A stretch of DNA of 64,000 nucleotides, taken from assembly GCF_900108335.1 (NCBI RefSeq), contig NZ_FNVT01000035.1, positions 1 to 64,000 on the forward strand, given 5' to 3'. The position numbers were made by a program, and so were the translations under genes. Position 1 is the stretch's first letter; each line of letters begins with the position of its first letter. A model generated the notes under the pieces. That model saw nothing but the letters and a program-made list of their open reading frames with translations. It did no database searches and was not told the origin of the DNA. Shown in pieces: positions 42,311 through 49,777 of the stretch. Source of the DNA: Nonomuraea solani (lineage in GTDB: Bacteria; Actinomycetota; Actinomycetes; Streptosporangiales; Streptosporangiaceae).

Positions 42311-42745
42311 CGAAGGTGAACATCCGCCCGCCCGGCTCCAGCGGCACGGGCGGGCCGGCGTAGCGGTGCACGCCGACGCCGAAGTCCAGCCCCTCGACGC
42401 TCTCGACGGTCACGCGCTCGAAACCGCCGCTCTCGAACCACTCGCAGATCACCGGCACCCGATCGGGCTCGGTCCGGCCCCTGGTCCAGATCACCGTCGC
42501 GCCGGGGGCACAGAGCCCCATGCGCGGCGTTCGACCAGCCGGGCGCGCACCTGGGCGCGCCGTGGATGGGCGGCCAGCACCGGCAGCAGGTCGCGTCCCT
42601 GCCCGGCGCACAGGCTCACCACCCGCGAGGCCCCCTCGTCGAGCGCCGCCCCGACCCACCTGCGCACGACCGCCAGTCGCCGTTCCAGGGCCGAGCCCGG
42701 CACGTCATAGTGGTCATGCCAGGCAACCCAATCGCGATTCGTCAT
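42303..42745 (-). pseudogene. Class I SAM methyltransferase with internal deletion
   Basis: The N-terminal part (from ATG 42745) reads MTNRDWVAWHDHY ... VVSLCAGQGRDLLPVL, the SAM-binding loop, and continues to ARLVER near base 42525. The C-terminal part, in a different frame, reads LCAPGATVIWTRGR ... VICEWFESGGFERV to the stop at 42303. About 60-70 codons that normally join them are missing and the frame shifts at the junction (about 42515-42525). The product would be a truncated 75-residue peptide. The damage looks like a single deletion. Confidence 0.8.
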
Positions 42746-42766
42746 GATCATTGATATTTGTAGAGA

Positions 42767-43633
42767 ATGGCGGAGCGAGCAAGTGCGCTGGACCGGGTGC
42801 TCAAGCAGGCGGGCGGGCCGGAGATCCTCGACATCCTGGCCGAGCGCCTGCCCGGCGCCGACCTGACGACGCTGCTGCTGGAGGTGATGCGGCGCCGCTC
42901 GCGGACGCTCTCCCCGGCCGACGTCCTGCGCCGCTACGGCCACGACCGTTTCGTCGCCCCCGCGCAGATCCTGTTCCAGCGGCTGCGGCGGGCCGAGGAC
43001 GCCGTGCTGTCGGCGCTGCCGCCCGGCGTCGAGCTGGTCACGCTCGCCCCGGTCGCGCCGCTCGGCGCCCACTCGGCGCTCGGCCCCGTCGACCAGAACA
43101 ACGTCGTCTCCACCATCAGGAACAGCGAGGTCGCCGCCGACCCCACCAACGCCCTCGCCCTGGAGGCGGCCTTACGCCGCCGCACCACCCCCGCCGAGCC
43201 GGTACGCCTGGCGGCCCTGCAACGCGTCGTCCGCGCCCAGCACTTCACCGGGCCGGTGAGCTACGCGCACTTCACCCTGTTCGCCCTGGTCACCGCCGGT
43301 CGCGACACCGGCGGCCTGGCCTTCGAACGGCAGCACGCGGCCGAGCACCTGGCCGTCCTGACCGCCGCCGTCCGCGCCTGCGGCGTGGCCGCCCCCGAGG
43401 TCAAGGTGACGGTCCTGGACGAACGCTTCGAACCCGTGGCCGCCGGCCTCGACGCCGGCCGGGATCCGGACCGGGAGGGCGGGCGCGGCTACTACACCGG
43501 CCTCTGCTACAAGATCTACGGCGACGGCATGGAGGTGGGCGACGGCGGCTTCGTCGACTGGACGGCCCGCCTGCTCGGCAACCGCAAGGAACGCCTGCTG
43601 ATCAGCGCCCTGGGCATCGATCGGCTGAGCTGA
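42767..43633 (+). CDS. Uncharacterised protein, possibly class II aaRS-like
   Basis: 288 residues with good codon bias and no signal peptide or membrane helix. I cannot name the family. Three segments recall class II aminoacyl-tRNA synthetase-like folds such as HisRS/HisZ: GPVDQNNVVSTIRNSEVAAD followed by a helix, GYYTGLCYKIYGD (compare YYTG of HisRS), and RLLGNRKERLLISALGIDRL near the C-terminus (compare the GxGxxR-like motif 3). No anticodon-binding domain is present. The start has no Shine-Dalgarno, and a TA-rich stretch (GATATTTG) 8-14 nt upstream could be a -10 of a leaderless message. Divergent from the broken methyltransferase. Confidence 0.65.
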   Translation: MAERASALDRVLKQAGGPEILDILAERLPGADLTTLLLEVMRRRSRTLSPADVLRRYGHDRFVAPAQILFQRLRRAEDAVLSALPPGVELVTLAPVAPLGAHSALGPVDQNNVVSTIRNSEVAADPTNALALEAALRRRTTPAEPVRLAALQRVVRAQHFTGPVSYAHFTLFALVTAGRDTGGLAFERQHAAEHLAVLTAAVRACGVAAPEVKVTVLDERFEPVAAGLDAGRDPDREGGRGYYTGLCYKIYGDGMEVGDGGFVDWTARLLGNRKERLLISALGIDRLS

Positions 43634-43666
43634 GGCTCCCGCTGGTTCGGCCGCCCCTTCCGAAGC

Positions 43667-44026
43667 TCAGAGGCCTTGTCGCCCGGCGGCGAGCTCCTGC
43701 TCCAGGCGCACCTTCTTGGGCACGCACATGCGCCACGCGTCCAGCACCAGCTCGCGCATCTCCGCCACGTCTAGGGCGGCCATGCGCGCCTCCACCCAGT
43801 GGAAGCGCAGGTCGGACTCCCGTGGCATGAAGAACTTGTCCGGTTCGGCCGCGACCAGCGCCTCGCGTTCCTCCTTGGGGAACCCGAAACCCATCTCCGT
43901 CTCGTCACGCGAGAACGCCACGTAGACGATCTTGCCCACGCGGAACTTGACGCGGTCCCGGATCAGGTGCTCCGACGAACGCGGGAGGGTGCGCGCGAAC
44001 TGCCGTACGTCGTCGACTGTGATCAC
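43667..44026 (-). CDS. MmcQ/YjbR family protein
   Basis: 119 residues. DVRQFARTLPRSSEHL at the start, KIVYVAFSRDETEMGFGFPKEE in the middle and FHWVEARMAALDVAEMRELVLDAW at the end are typical of the double-wing CyaY-like fold of this family, thought to bind DNA. The GTG start at 44026 has TAACGT (44033-44038) six bases upstream and no ribosome binding site, so translation is probably leaderless. Confidence 0.9.
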   Translation of the reverse strand: MITVDDVRQFARTLPRSSEHLIRDRVKFRVGKIVYVAFSRDETEMGFGFPKEEREALVAAEPDKFFMPRESDLRFHWVEARMAALDVAEMRELVLDAWRMCVPKKVRLEQELAAGRQGL

Positions 44027-44035
44027 ACGCCCACG

Positions 44036-44452
44036 TTACCGGTTGCCCTCCGCGGCCGAAATGTCGGCGAGAGCCGAGCCCGGGTCGCGCTCGACGGCCA
44101 GGTCGCCGAGGCTCACGATGCCGACCGCGCGGCCGTCCTCGACGACCGGCAGGCGGCGTACGGCATGCGAGCGCATGAGCTGCACGGCCTGGTCGATGCT
44201 GGTGTCGGAGCCGACCGCCTCGACGGACTCGCTGCACGCCTTGCGCACGGGCGTGTCAGGCCCCAGGTCCTCGGCGACCAGCCGCACGGCGATGTCGCGG
44301 TCGGTCACGATGCCGTGCAGCCGGCCGTTCTCGTTGACGATGATCGCTCCGGTGTCGTTGTCGCGCATGAGCGCCGCCGCGACGGACACCGGCTGCTCGA
44401 TGTCCACGCACGCGGGGTGGGACGTCATGACGTCTGCCACGGTCTTCGCCAT
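44036..44452 (-). CDS. Tandem CBS-domain protein
   Basis: 138 residues made of two CBS repeats: VADVMTSHPACVDIEQPVSVAAALMRDNDTGAIIV (first) and ACSESVEAVGSDTSIDQAVQLMRSHAVRRLPVVED (second), each with the usual GxxxV/D ends. Such small proteins bind AMP/ATP or SAM and often belong to the stress-response set of actinomycetes. Strong AGGAGG before ATG 44452. Confidence 0.92.
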   Translation of the reverse strand: MAKTVADVMTSHPACVDIEQPVSVAAALMRDNDTGAIIVNENGRLHGIVTDRDIAVRLVAEDLGPDTPVRKACSESVEAVGSDTSIDQAVQLMRSHAVRRLPVVEDGRAVGIVSLGDLAVERDPGSALADISAAEGNR

Positions 44453-44536
44453 GGGATCCTCCTGTAGGTCGGTCGAGCCGCCCCTACCCCGGGCCCCGCG
44501 CGACTCACCGGACTTGGCCGGTTCTGTCGGCTCCCA

Positions 44537-45940
44537 CTACAGCGTCTTGGCCGCCAGCCGGATCTCGTCGAGCAGCACGGCCAGGTCGTTCTCGGTGGTG
44601 TCCGGGTGCAGGAAGCAGGCCCGCAGCGCGTCGCGGCCGCCCAGCCGGGTGCCGGTCAGGAAGGCGTTGCCGCGCGCCTGGACGGCGAACGGGATGGCCC
44701 GGTTGAGCGCGTCCAGCCCCTCGGTGCGCGGAATGTGACGGAAGGCGGTGATCGAGGTGGTCACAGGGGCGAGCAGTTCGAAGTCGTCGGCCTGCTCGAC
44801 CATCGCGGCCAGCGTGCGCGCCAGGCCGGTCGTGTGGTTCACCAGCCGCTCGACGCCGGAGCGGCCGAGGTGCGACAGGGTCGCCCACGTCTTCAGCGCG
44901 CGGAACGGGCGGGTCTGCTCGGGCCCGTACTCGGCGAACCACCCCAGATCGCCCGCGTTGTCGTCGATCAGGTACGACGGCACCAGGCTGAACGCGGCCC
45001 GCGCCGCGCCCGGATCGCGCAGCAGCGCGCACCCGCAGCCCACCGGCACGCCCAGCCACTTGTGCGGGTCGAGGGCCAGCGAGTCGGCCCGCCCGAGCCC
45101 CGCGTAGTGCGGCGCGGCATCGTCGGCCAGGACGCCGAGCGCACCGTACGCGCCGTCCACGTGGAACCACAACCCGTGCGCGGCGGCCACGCCGGCGATC
45201 TCGTCCAGCGGGTCGACCGCGCCGGAGTTGACGGTGCCCGCGCTGCCCGCCACGCAGAACGGCCGCAGCCCCGCTGCCAGGTCCTCTTCGATCATGGTAC
45301 GCAGCGCGCCCACGTCCATCCGGTACGCCCCGTCCACCGGCACCGTGCGCACGTGCCGTGCCCCGAGGCCGAGCAACTGGGCCGCCTTGTGCAGGCAGCT
45401 GTGCCCCTCCTCGGTGACGTACAGGACGAAGGGCGCCCGCCCCGACAACCCCTCCTCGCGCGCGTCCCAGCCGTCGGCCAGCGCCGCCCGCTGGCGGGCG
45501 GCGGCCAGGCAGATCACGGTGGCCATGGACGCGCCGCTGGTCAGCAGCCCGCCGCCGGGCGGATGCGGGAAGCCGACCAGCCCGGCCAGCCAGCGCACCA
45601 CCGTGCGCTCCAGGTGCGGCCCCGCGTGGTCGCCGCCCGCGCAGCTCGGGTCGAACGCGGCGGCCAGCGGCTCGACGAGGACGCCCGCCGGGTTGGGCGG
45701 CGAGTTCACCCAGCCGAAGAAGCGGGGATGCCCGTTGCCCATCGGGTACGGCAGCACGTGCGCCCGCGCGTCCTCCAGCAGGTCGTCGAGCGGGCGGCCG
45801 GTCTCGGGCAGCTCCTGGGCGGTGAGCCAGGCCTTTTCCGCGTCCGGCACCGGCCGCCAGACCGGCCCGTCGCCGATGTTCGCGAGATGGTCGGCCATGA
45901 TCGTGGCCGCCTTCGTCCCTGCCAGGCGCAGCTCATCCAT
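44537..45940 (-). CDS. Pyridoxal-phosphate-dependent aromatic amino acid decarboxylase family
   Basis: 467 residues, group II decarboxylase. PLP lysine K294 in SLALDPHKWLGVPVG, preceded by the substrate/PLP-stacking region WFHVDGAYGAL, and GGLLTSGASMATVICLAAARQ early in the sequence. Converts an aromatic or related L-amino acid (Trp, Tyr, DOPA or Glu-like) to its amine. Its ATG lies 8 nt within the regulator gene just upstream, so the XRE-cupin protein probably controls it. No amine exporter is adjacent. Confidence 0.9.
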   Translation of the reverse strand: MDELRLAGTKAATIMADHLANIGDGPVWRPVPDAEKAWLTAQELPETGRPLDDLLEDARAHVLPYPMGNGHPRFFGWVNSPPNPAGVLVEPLAAAFDPSCAGGDHAGPHLERTVVRWLAGLVGFPHPPGGGLLTSGASMATVICLAAARQRAALADGWDAREEGLSGRAPFVLYVTEEGHSCLHKAAQLLGLGARHVRTVPVDGAYRMDVGALRTMIEEDLAAGLRPFCVAGSAGTVNSGAVDPLDEIAGVAAAHGLWFHVDGAYGALGVLADDAAPHYAGLGRADSLALDPHKWLGVPVGCGCALLRDPGAARAAFSLVPSYLIDDNAGDLGWFAEYGPEQTRPFRALKTWATLSHLGRSGVERLVNHTTGLARTLAAMVEQADDFELLAPVTTSITAFRHIPRTEGLDALNRAIPFAVQARGNAFLTGTRLGGRDALRACFLHPDTTENDLAVLLDEIRLAAKTL

Positions 45941-46553
45941 CGGGGGAGTCCCTTCGTGCTTCGTGGTGCCCGGCCGCGCCCAGCTCCATGGCCAGGTAGA
46001 AGACGCAGCCGGTGGTGCCGTCGTTGGCGAAGGCGTGGCGGCAGTCGCCCGGGTAGTAGGCCGAGTCGCCGGCCGCCAGCTCGTACGGCGTGCCGTTGAT
46101 CGTCAGGCGCAGGGTGCCGTGCTCGACGGCGAGATATTCCCGCGAGCCCGGCGCGTGCGGCGCGAACTCGCCCGCGTCGACGCCGGGCCCGATGGTCGTC
46201 CGCATGAACTCGAACTCCACCTCGCCCAGCACCGGCGACAGCACCCGCCGCTCCCACCCGGACGGATCGCGCAGCACCCGCTGATCGGCGTGGCGCAGCA
46301 CCCGCATCGCGCCGTGCGCCGGCTCGTCGAGCAGCCGGCCGATCGAGGTGCCGAGCGCCGTGGCCAGCCGGTCGAGCACCAGCACGGTCGGGGTCTTCGT
46401 GCCCCGTTCGACCTCGGAGACCATGCTCCTGCTGATGCCGCTCAGCTCGGCCAGCCGCTCGATGGACAGCCCGCGCGCCCGCCGTTCGGTACGGATCCGC
46501 ACGCCCAGCTCGGCCATGGACAGCCCGCTGGTCAGGACCCCTTCGCCAGTCAT
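45933..46553 (-). CDS. XRE-family regulator with cupin sensor domain
   Basis: 206 residues. HTH at about 14-70 (LGVRIRTERRARGLSIERLAELSGISRSMVSEVERGTKTPT, key part LAELSGISRSMVSEVERG) and a C-terminal cupin (about 125-195; HAPGSREYLAVEHGTLRLTI, AGDSAYYPGDCRHAFAN). Similar to PuuR-like regulators that sense amines or related ligands, fitting control of the decarboxylase that overlaps its stop. ATG follows a GGAGGA with no spacing, while TATAGT lies exactly 6 nt upstream, so leaderless start is favoured. Confidence 0.9.
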   Translation of the reverse strand: MTGEGVLTSGLSMAELGVRIRTERRARGLSIERLAELSGISRSMVSEVERGTKTPTVLVLDRLATALGTSIGRLLDEPAHGAMRVLRHADQRVLRDPSGWERRVLSPVLGEVEFEFMRTTIGPGVDAGEFAPHAPGSREYLAVEHGTLRLTINGTPYELAAGDSAYYPGDCRHAFANDGTTGCVFYLAMELGAAGHHEARRDSPDG

Positions 46554-46557
46554 TCCT

Positions 46558-46590
46558 CCACTATAGCGGTGAAACTTCCGCCTTAGCGGA
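46558..46590 (-). promoter_or_regulatory. Leaderless promoter with two dyads before the XRE-cupin gene
   Basis: Two related palindromes, CCACTATAGCGG (46558-46569, containing the minus-strand -10 TATAGT) and TCCGCCTTAGCGGA (46577-46590), have centres 20 bp apart, two helical turns. Both lie within the last codons of the peptide deformylase gene, whose TAG stop is part of the -10. Good candidate for autorepression by the XRE protein. Confidence 0.6.
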
Positions 46591-47094
46591 CGCCTCGTAG
46601 GCGGCGAGAACCTGCTTGCGGCGCTTGGCCGGCAGCCGGTCGATGTAGAGGTAGCCGTCGACGTGGTCGGTCTCGTGCTGCAGGCAGCGCGCCAGCAGCC
46701 CGGTGCCCTCCACCGTGACGGGCTCGCCCGCGACGTCGAAGCCGCGCACGGTGGCCCGGTCGGAGCGGGGGAGGGGCGCGTACTGGCCGGGCACCGACAG
46801 GCAGCCCTCGTCGTCGGCGTCCAGCCGCCGCTCGCCCAGGCCGGGCAGCTCCAGCGCCGGGTTGACGACGACGGCCTTGTGCCGCCGCCCGTCCGCGTCG
46901 GGGCAGTCGTAGACGAACACGCGCAGCGCCACGCCGATCTGGTTGGCGGCCAGGCCGACCCCCTCCGCCGCGTACATGCTCGCGAACATGTCGTCCACCA
47001 GCGCCGCCAGCTCGCCGTCGAACCGGGTGACCGGCTCACACGGGTGATGCAGCACCGGGTCGCCCACGTGCACGATCGGCCGAACCTCTCCCAC
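46561..47094 (-). CDS. def: Peptide deformylase
   Basis: 177 residues from GTG 47094 (AGGAAAGG 8 nt upstream). All three active-site motifs are present: GVGLAANQIG, EGCLSVPG (zinc/iron cysteine) and QHETDHVDG (two histidines and catalytic Glu), with aspartate before the second His as in several actinomycete paralogues. Removes the N-formyl group from nascent proteins. It is not next to fmt, so it may be an additional copy. Divergent from the methyltransferase at 47235. Confidence 0.95.
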   Translation of the reverse strand: MGEVRPIVHVGDPVLHHPCEPVTRFDGELAALVDDMFASMYAAEGVGLAANQIGVALRVFVYDCPDADGRRHKAVVVNPALELPGLGERRLDADDEGCLSVPGQYAPLPRSDRATVRGFDVAGEPVTVEGTGLLARCLQHETDHVDGYLYIDRLPAKRRKQVLAAYEASAKAEVSPL

Positions 47095-47234
47095 GACCAA
47101 CGCCTTTCCTCGGTTGCGAATGTTTGCGGCAAGTGTACGGTCGGCGGCGCCGTCTCGCATATCAAGACCGTTCCTCTTGAATGGTGAGACTAGCGTTAGG
47201 GTGGGCGGCGTCGTCGAAACGAGGGAGTTTGCCG

Positions 47235-48032
47235 ATGGACGCCGTCTACACCCACGGCCACCACGAGTCCGTGCTGCGCTCACACCGCTGGCGCACCGCC
47301 GAGAACTCGGCCGCCTACCTGCTGCCGCACCTCAAGCCGCACATGAAGGTGCTCGACGTGGGCAGCGGCCCCGGCACGATCACCGCCGACCTGGCGGCCA
47401 GGACCGGGCACGTGACGGCGTCCGAGGTGAGCGCGGACGCGCTGGAGCTGGCCAGGGCCGAGGTGGCGGCGCGGGGCGTGGGCAACGTGGACTTCGCCGT
47501 GGCCGACGTGCACGCGCTGGACTTCCCGGACGACACGTTCTGCGTGGTGCACGCGCACCAGGTGCTGCAGCACGTGGGCGATCCGGTGCGGGCGCTGCGG
47601 GAGATGGGCCGGGTGACGAAGCCCGGCGGGTACGTGGCGGTCCGCGACAGCGACTACACGGCGTTCGCCTGGTATCCGCTGCTGCCGGCGCTCGACGAGT
47701 GGATGGCCCTCTACCAGCGGCTGGCGCGGGCGAACGGCGGCGAGCCGGACGCCGGGCGGCGGCTGCTGTCGTGGGCTCGGGCGGCGGGCTTCGAGGACGT
47801 CACGGCGACCTCCTCGACCTGGTGCTTCGCCACCCCTGAGGACCGGGCGTGGTGGGGCGGGATGTGGGCCGACCGGATCCTGCACTCGTCCATGGCCGCC
47901 CAGGCCCTGGCCACGGGCGCGGCCACGGAGGCGGACCTGCGGCGGATCTCGGAGGGGTGGCAGGAGTGGGCGTCGGCCGCCGACGGCTGGATCTCCATCC
48001 TGCACGGCGAGATCCTCTGCCGGCCGGCCTAG
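47235..48032 (+). CDS. SAM-dependent methyltransferase, UbiE/Methyltransf_11 type
   Basis: 265 residues from ATG 47235 (AGGGAG upstream). YTHGHHESVLRSHRWRTAENSAAYLLPHL leads to the SAM loop VLDVGSGPGTITADLA, the acidic SEVSADAL, and HQVLQHVGDPVRALREMGRVTKPGG. The small-molecule acceptor is unknown. Stands alone, with 51 nt to the convergent gene; that gap contains two weak hairpins (for example ACCGC-TCAT-GCGGT). Confidence 0.9.
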   Translation: MDAVYTHGHHESVLRSHRWRTAENSAAYLLPHLKPHMKVLDVGSGPGTITADLAARTGHVTASEVSADALELARAEVAARGVGNVDFAVADVHALDFPDDTFCVVHAHQVLQHVGDPVRALREMGRVTKPGGYVAVRDSDYTAFAWYPLLPALDEWMALYQRLARANGGEPDAGRRLLSWARAAGFEDVTATSSTWCFATPEDRAWWGGMWADRILHSSMAAQALATGAATEADLRRISEGWQEWASAADGWISILHGEILCRPA

Positions 48033-48083
48033 CAGGCGCGGATCGCCCCAGAGCGATGGCGCCGCACCGCTCATGCGGTTCGG

Positions 48084-48596
48084 TCATAGGCCCAGGGTGC
48101 GGGCGCGCTGCCATTGCGGGTCGCGGTAGAGGACCATGTCGGTGCCGACCATCTCGTCGGGCGCGGACAGCATGGTGATCTCGCCCGCGGCCTGCATCCG
48201 CAGCAGCAGATCACGCACCCGGGGCCCGACGGGCAGGCGGCCGGTGGGCAGGTTGAGGCCGGTGCGCACCGTGTCGGCGATCTCCGACAGGTGGAACGGG
48301 CCGTCGAACCCGCTCACGATGCCGCGTATGACGGCCATGGTGATGAGGTGCTCGGCCTCGGCGTACGCGAGCTGCCAGGTGATCTGCTCCTTGCGGCGCC
48401 CGGTGCCGGCGCAGGACGTGCAGTCGCGCGTCAGGCCCGGCACCGGCTCCTCCACGGCGGTGCCGAGACAGACCGAGCAGAGGCCGTTCTCGGCGGCGTG
48501 CAACTCGGCCGTCATCCGGCCGGCCAGCACGGCGCCGCAGTCACAGGCGAACGTGTCCCCCAGGATGCCGGGCTGCGGCGAGATCACATGCTTCAT
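48084..48596 (-). CDS. Uncharacterised protein with DnaJ-like cysteine pairs
   Basis: 170 residues from ATG 48596; a GTG a few codons upstream is an alternative. Cysteines are arranged as CDC near residue 18, then CSVC (about 41) and CTSC..G (about 59), with CxxC-x-G spacing like zinc-ribbon or DnaJ Cys-rich repeats. The C-terminal half is helical and soluble (LITMAVIRGIVSGFDGPFHLSEIADTVR), resembling a winged helix. Function unknown; zinc binding is likely. Confidence 0.75.
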   Translation of the reverse strand: MKHVISPQPGILGDTFACDCGAVLAGRMTAELHAAENGLCSVCLGTAVEEPVPGLTRDCTSCAGTGRRKEQITWQLAYAEAEHLITMAVIRGIVSGFDGPFHLSEIADTVRTGLNLPTGRLPVGPRVRDLLLRMQAAGEITMLSAPDEMVGTDMVLYRDPQWQRARTLGL

Positions 48597-48674
48597 CACC
48601 GGCCCGACTCTACCGGCGCCCACATCTCCCCGGTCACCCACGTCCCTTATGTCCCTCGGGCTAGGCGCCTTAAG

Positions 48675-49610
48675 TCACCCGCGGACGTCGCCCAGGCCGT
48701 GCAGGCGGCGCAGTGCCTTGCGGGCCGCGGCCGCCACCCGTTCCTCCGGATGGTGCTCGATGAGCACCCGCAGCACCCGCCCCGTCCACGGATGGTCCCC
48801 GAACGCCAGGATCGCGATCGTCCCCGCCTGCTCGTCCGCGTCCATCCCCATGGCGATGGACTCGACGACCTCGCCCACCTCGCCGCCGAACTCCAGCAGC
48901 GCCGCCGCCATGTCCACCAGCACCCAGGCGATCTCGTCCGGCGCGGGCTGACGCTCCTCCCGCCCGGTCCTGGCCGCGATCACCGCGCCCAGCTTCGGCT
49001 CCTCCAGCAGCCGGGTCAGGGCCAGCCGCCCCTCCTCACCGAAGTACGCCGACAGCACCTCCACCCCGACCGCCCGGCTCAGCGGGCTCACCGTGCCGAG
49101 CACCGACGCGATCTCGGCCACCGCCGCCTCGCTGTCGTCGTCCCGGCCCTTCAGCCACCCCGCCAGCTCGTCGCCGCGCTCGGGCTCCGGATACGACCGC
49201 AGCCCGTGCAGCAGCGCCGCCGCGTCGGTGCCGGCCAGTGAGCCCATGACGGGGATGTCCTGCCCGGTGGTCTCGGCGATGATCTGCCGCGCCACCCAGA
49301 GGCCGAGCCAGCTCAGCGTGTACGGCTCCGCCTGCCGTACCAGCCCGAGACCCGTCAGCGCCTCGGGCACGTCGCCCTTGAGCGGCTCGCGGGACAGGAA
49401 CATCCTGATCAGTTCGAGCAGCAGCCCCTCGTCCTCGGCCAGCCGTTCCCGGCACCGGTCCGCCCAGGCGGCCAGCACCTCCCCGTCGTCGCCCGCCGTC
49501 TTCAGCTCCCCGGCCAGGGGCGCGGCGCGTACGGCGGCCGCGAGCGTGGCCTCTCCGGGCAGCCGGACCGGCGGCTGCAGGGGCAGGGTGTCGTCGTCGT
49601 AGGAGCTCAC
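48675..49610 (-). CDS. Uncharacterised alpha-helical protein
   Basis: 311 residues from GTG 49610 (GGATGG upstream; the longer open frame is antisense to the next gene's leader). Acidic and Leu/Ala-rich throughout, with no signal peptide. The C-terminal 60 residues (GTIAILAFGDHPWTGRVLRVLIEHHPEERVAAAARKALRRL) look like one or two HEAT-like repeats. I do not recognise a family. Head-to-head with the GNAT gene, whose promoter and leader lie in the 133-nt gap. Confidence 0.75.
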   Translation of the reverse strand: MSSYDDDTLPLQPPVRLPGEATLAAAVRAAPLAGELKTAGDDGEVLAAWADRCRERLAEDEGLLLELIRMFLSREPLKGDVPEALTGLGLVRQAEPYTLSWLGLWVARQIIAETTGQDIPVMGSLAGTDAAALLHGLRSYPEPERGDELAGWLKGRDDDSEAAVAEIASVLGTVSPLSRAVGVEVLSAYFGEEGRLALTRLLEEPKLGAVIAARTGREERQPAPDEIAWVLVDMAAALLEFGGEVGEVVESIAMGMDADEQAGTIAILAFGDHPWTGRVLRVLIEHHPEERVAAAARKALRRLHGLGDVRG

Positions 49611-49684
49611 GTGCCCATCCTGTCGCGATATTTCAGCTAGAGTGCCGCCTGGCACCGAAAAGTCAGAAGAAAGGAGGCGCTGAG

Positions 49685-49777
49685 ATGTTCGGCATTCGCC
49701 GGGGCGCTCACCGCGCCCACTTCTTTTACTTCTCGGAGGATTCATGCTTTTCCGTCCCGCGGTCGCAGCCGATCTAG
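49685..49777 (+). CDS. Leader peptide upstream of the GNAT gene
   Basis: 30-codon open frame with a strong AAAGGAGG 7 nt upstream of its ATG, overlapping the start of the acetyltransferase gene (49744) in another frame. The peptide begins MFGIRRGAHRAHFFYF, so it has a run of aromatic residues (HFFYF) just after the sequence that forms the hairpin described in the next entry. Too short for automated gene calls. Its position suggests regulation by translation of the leader rather than a functional product (inference). Confidence 0.55.
   Translation: MFGIRRGAHRAHFFYFSEDSCFSVPRSQPI
49702..49730 (+). terminator. Attenuator-like hairpin within the leader frame
   Basis: Perfect 6-bp stem GGGCGC (49702-49707) / GCGCCC (49713-49718), 5-nt loop, followed by the T-rich TTCTTTTACTT. 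The right arm and loop (CTCACCGCGCC) can instead pair with GGCGCTGAG directly after the leader's Shine-Dalgarno, giving two exclusive structures. This is the usual logic of an attenuator. A possible -10 (TAGAGT, 49638-49643) starts the transcript about 35 nt before the leader ATG. Confidence 0.5.
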
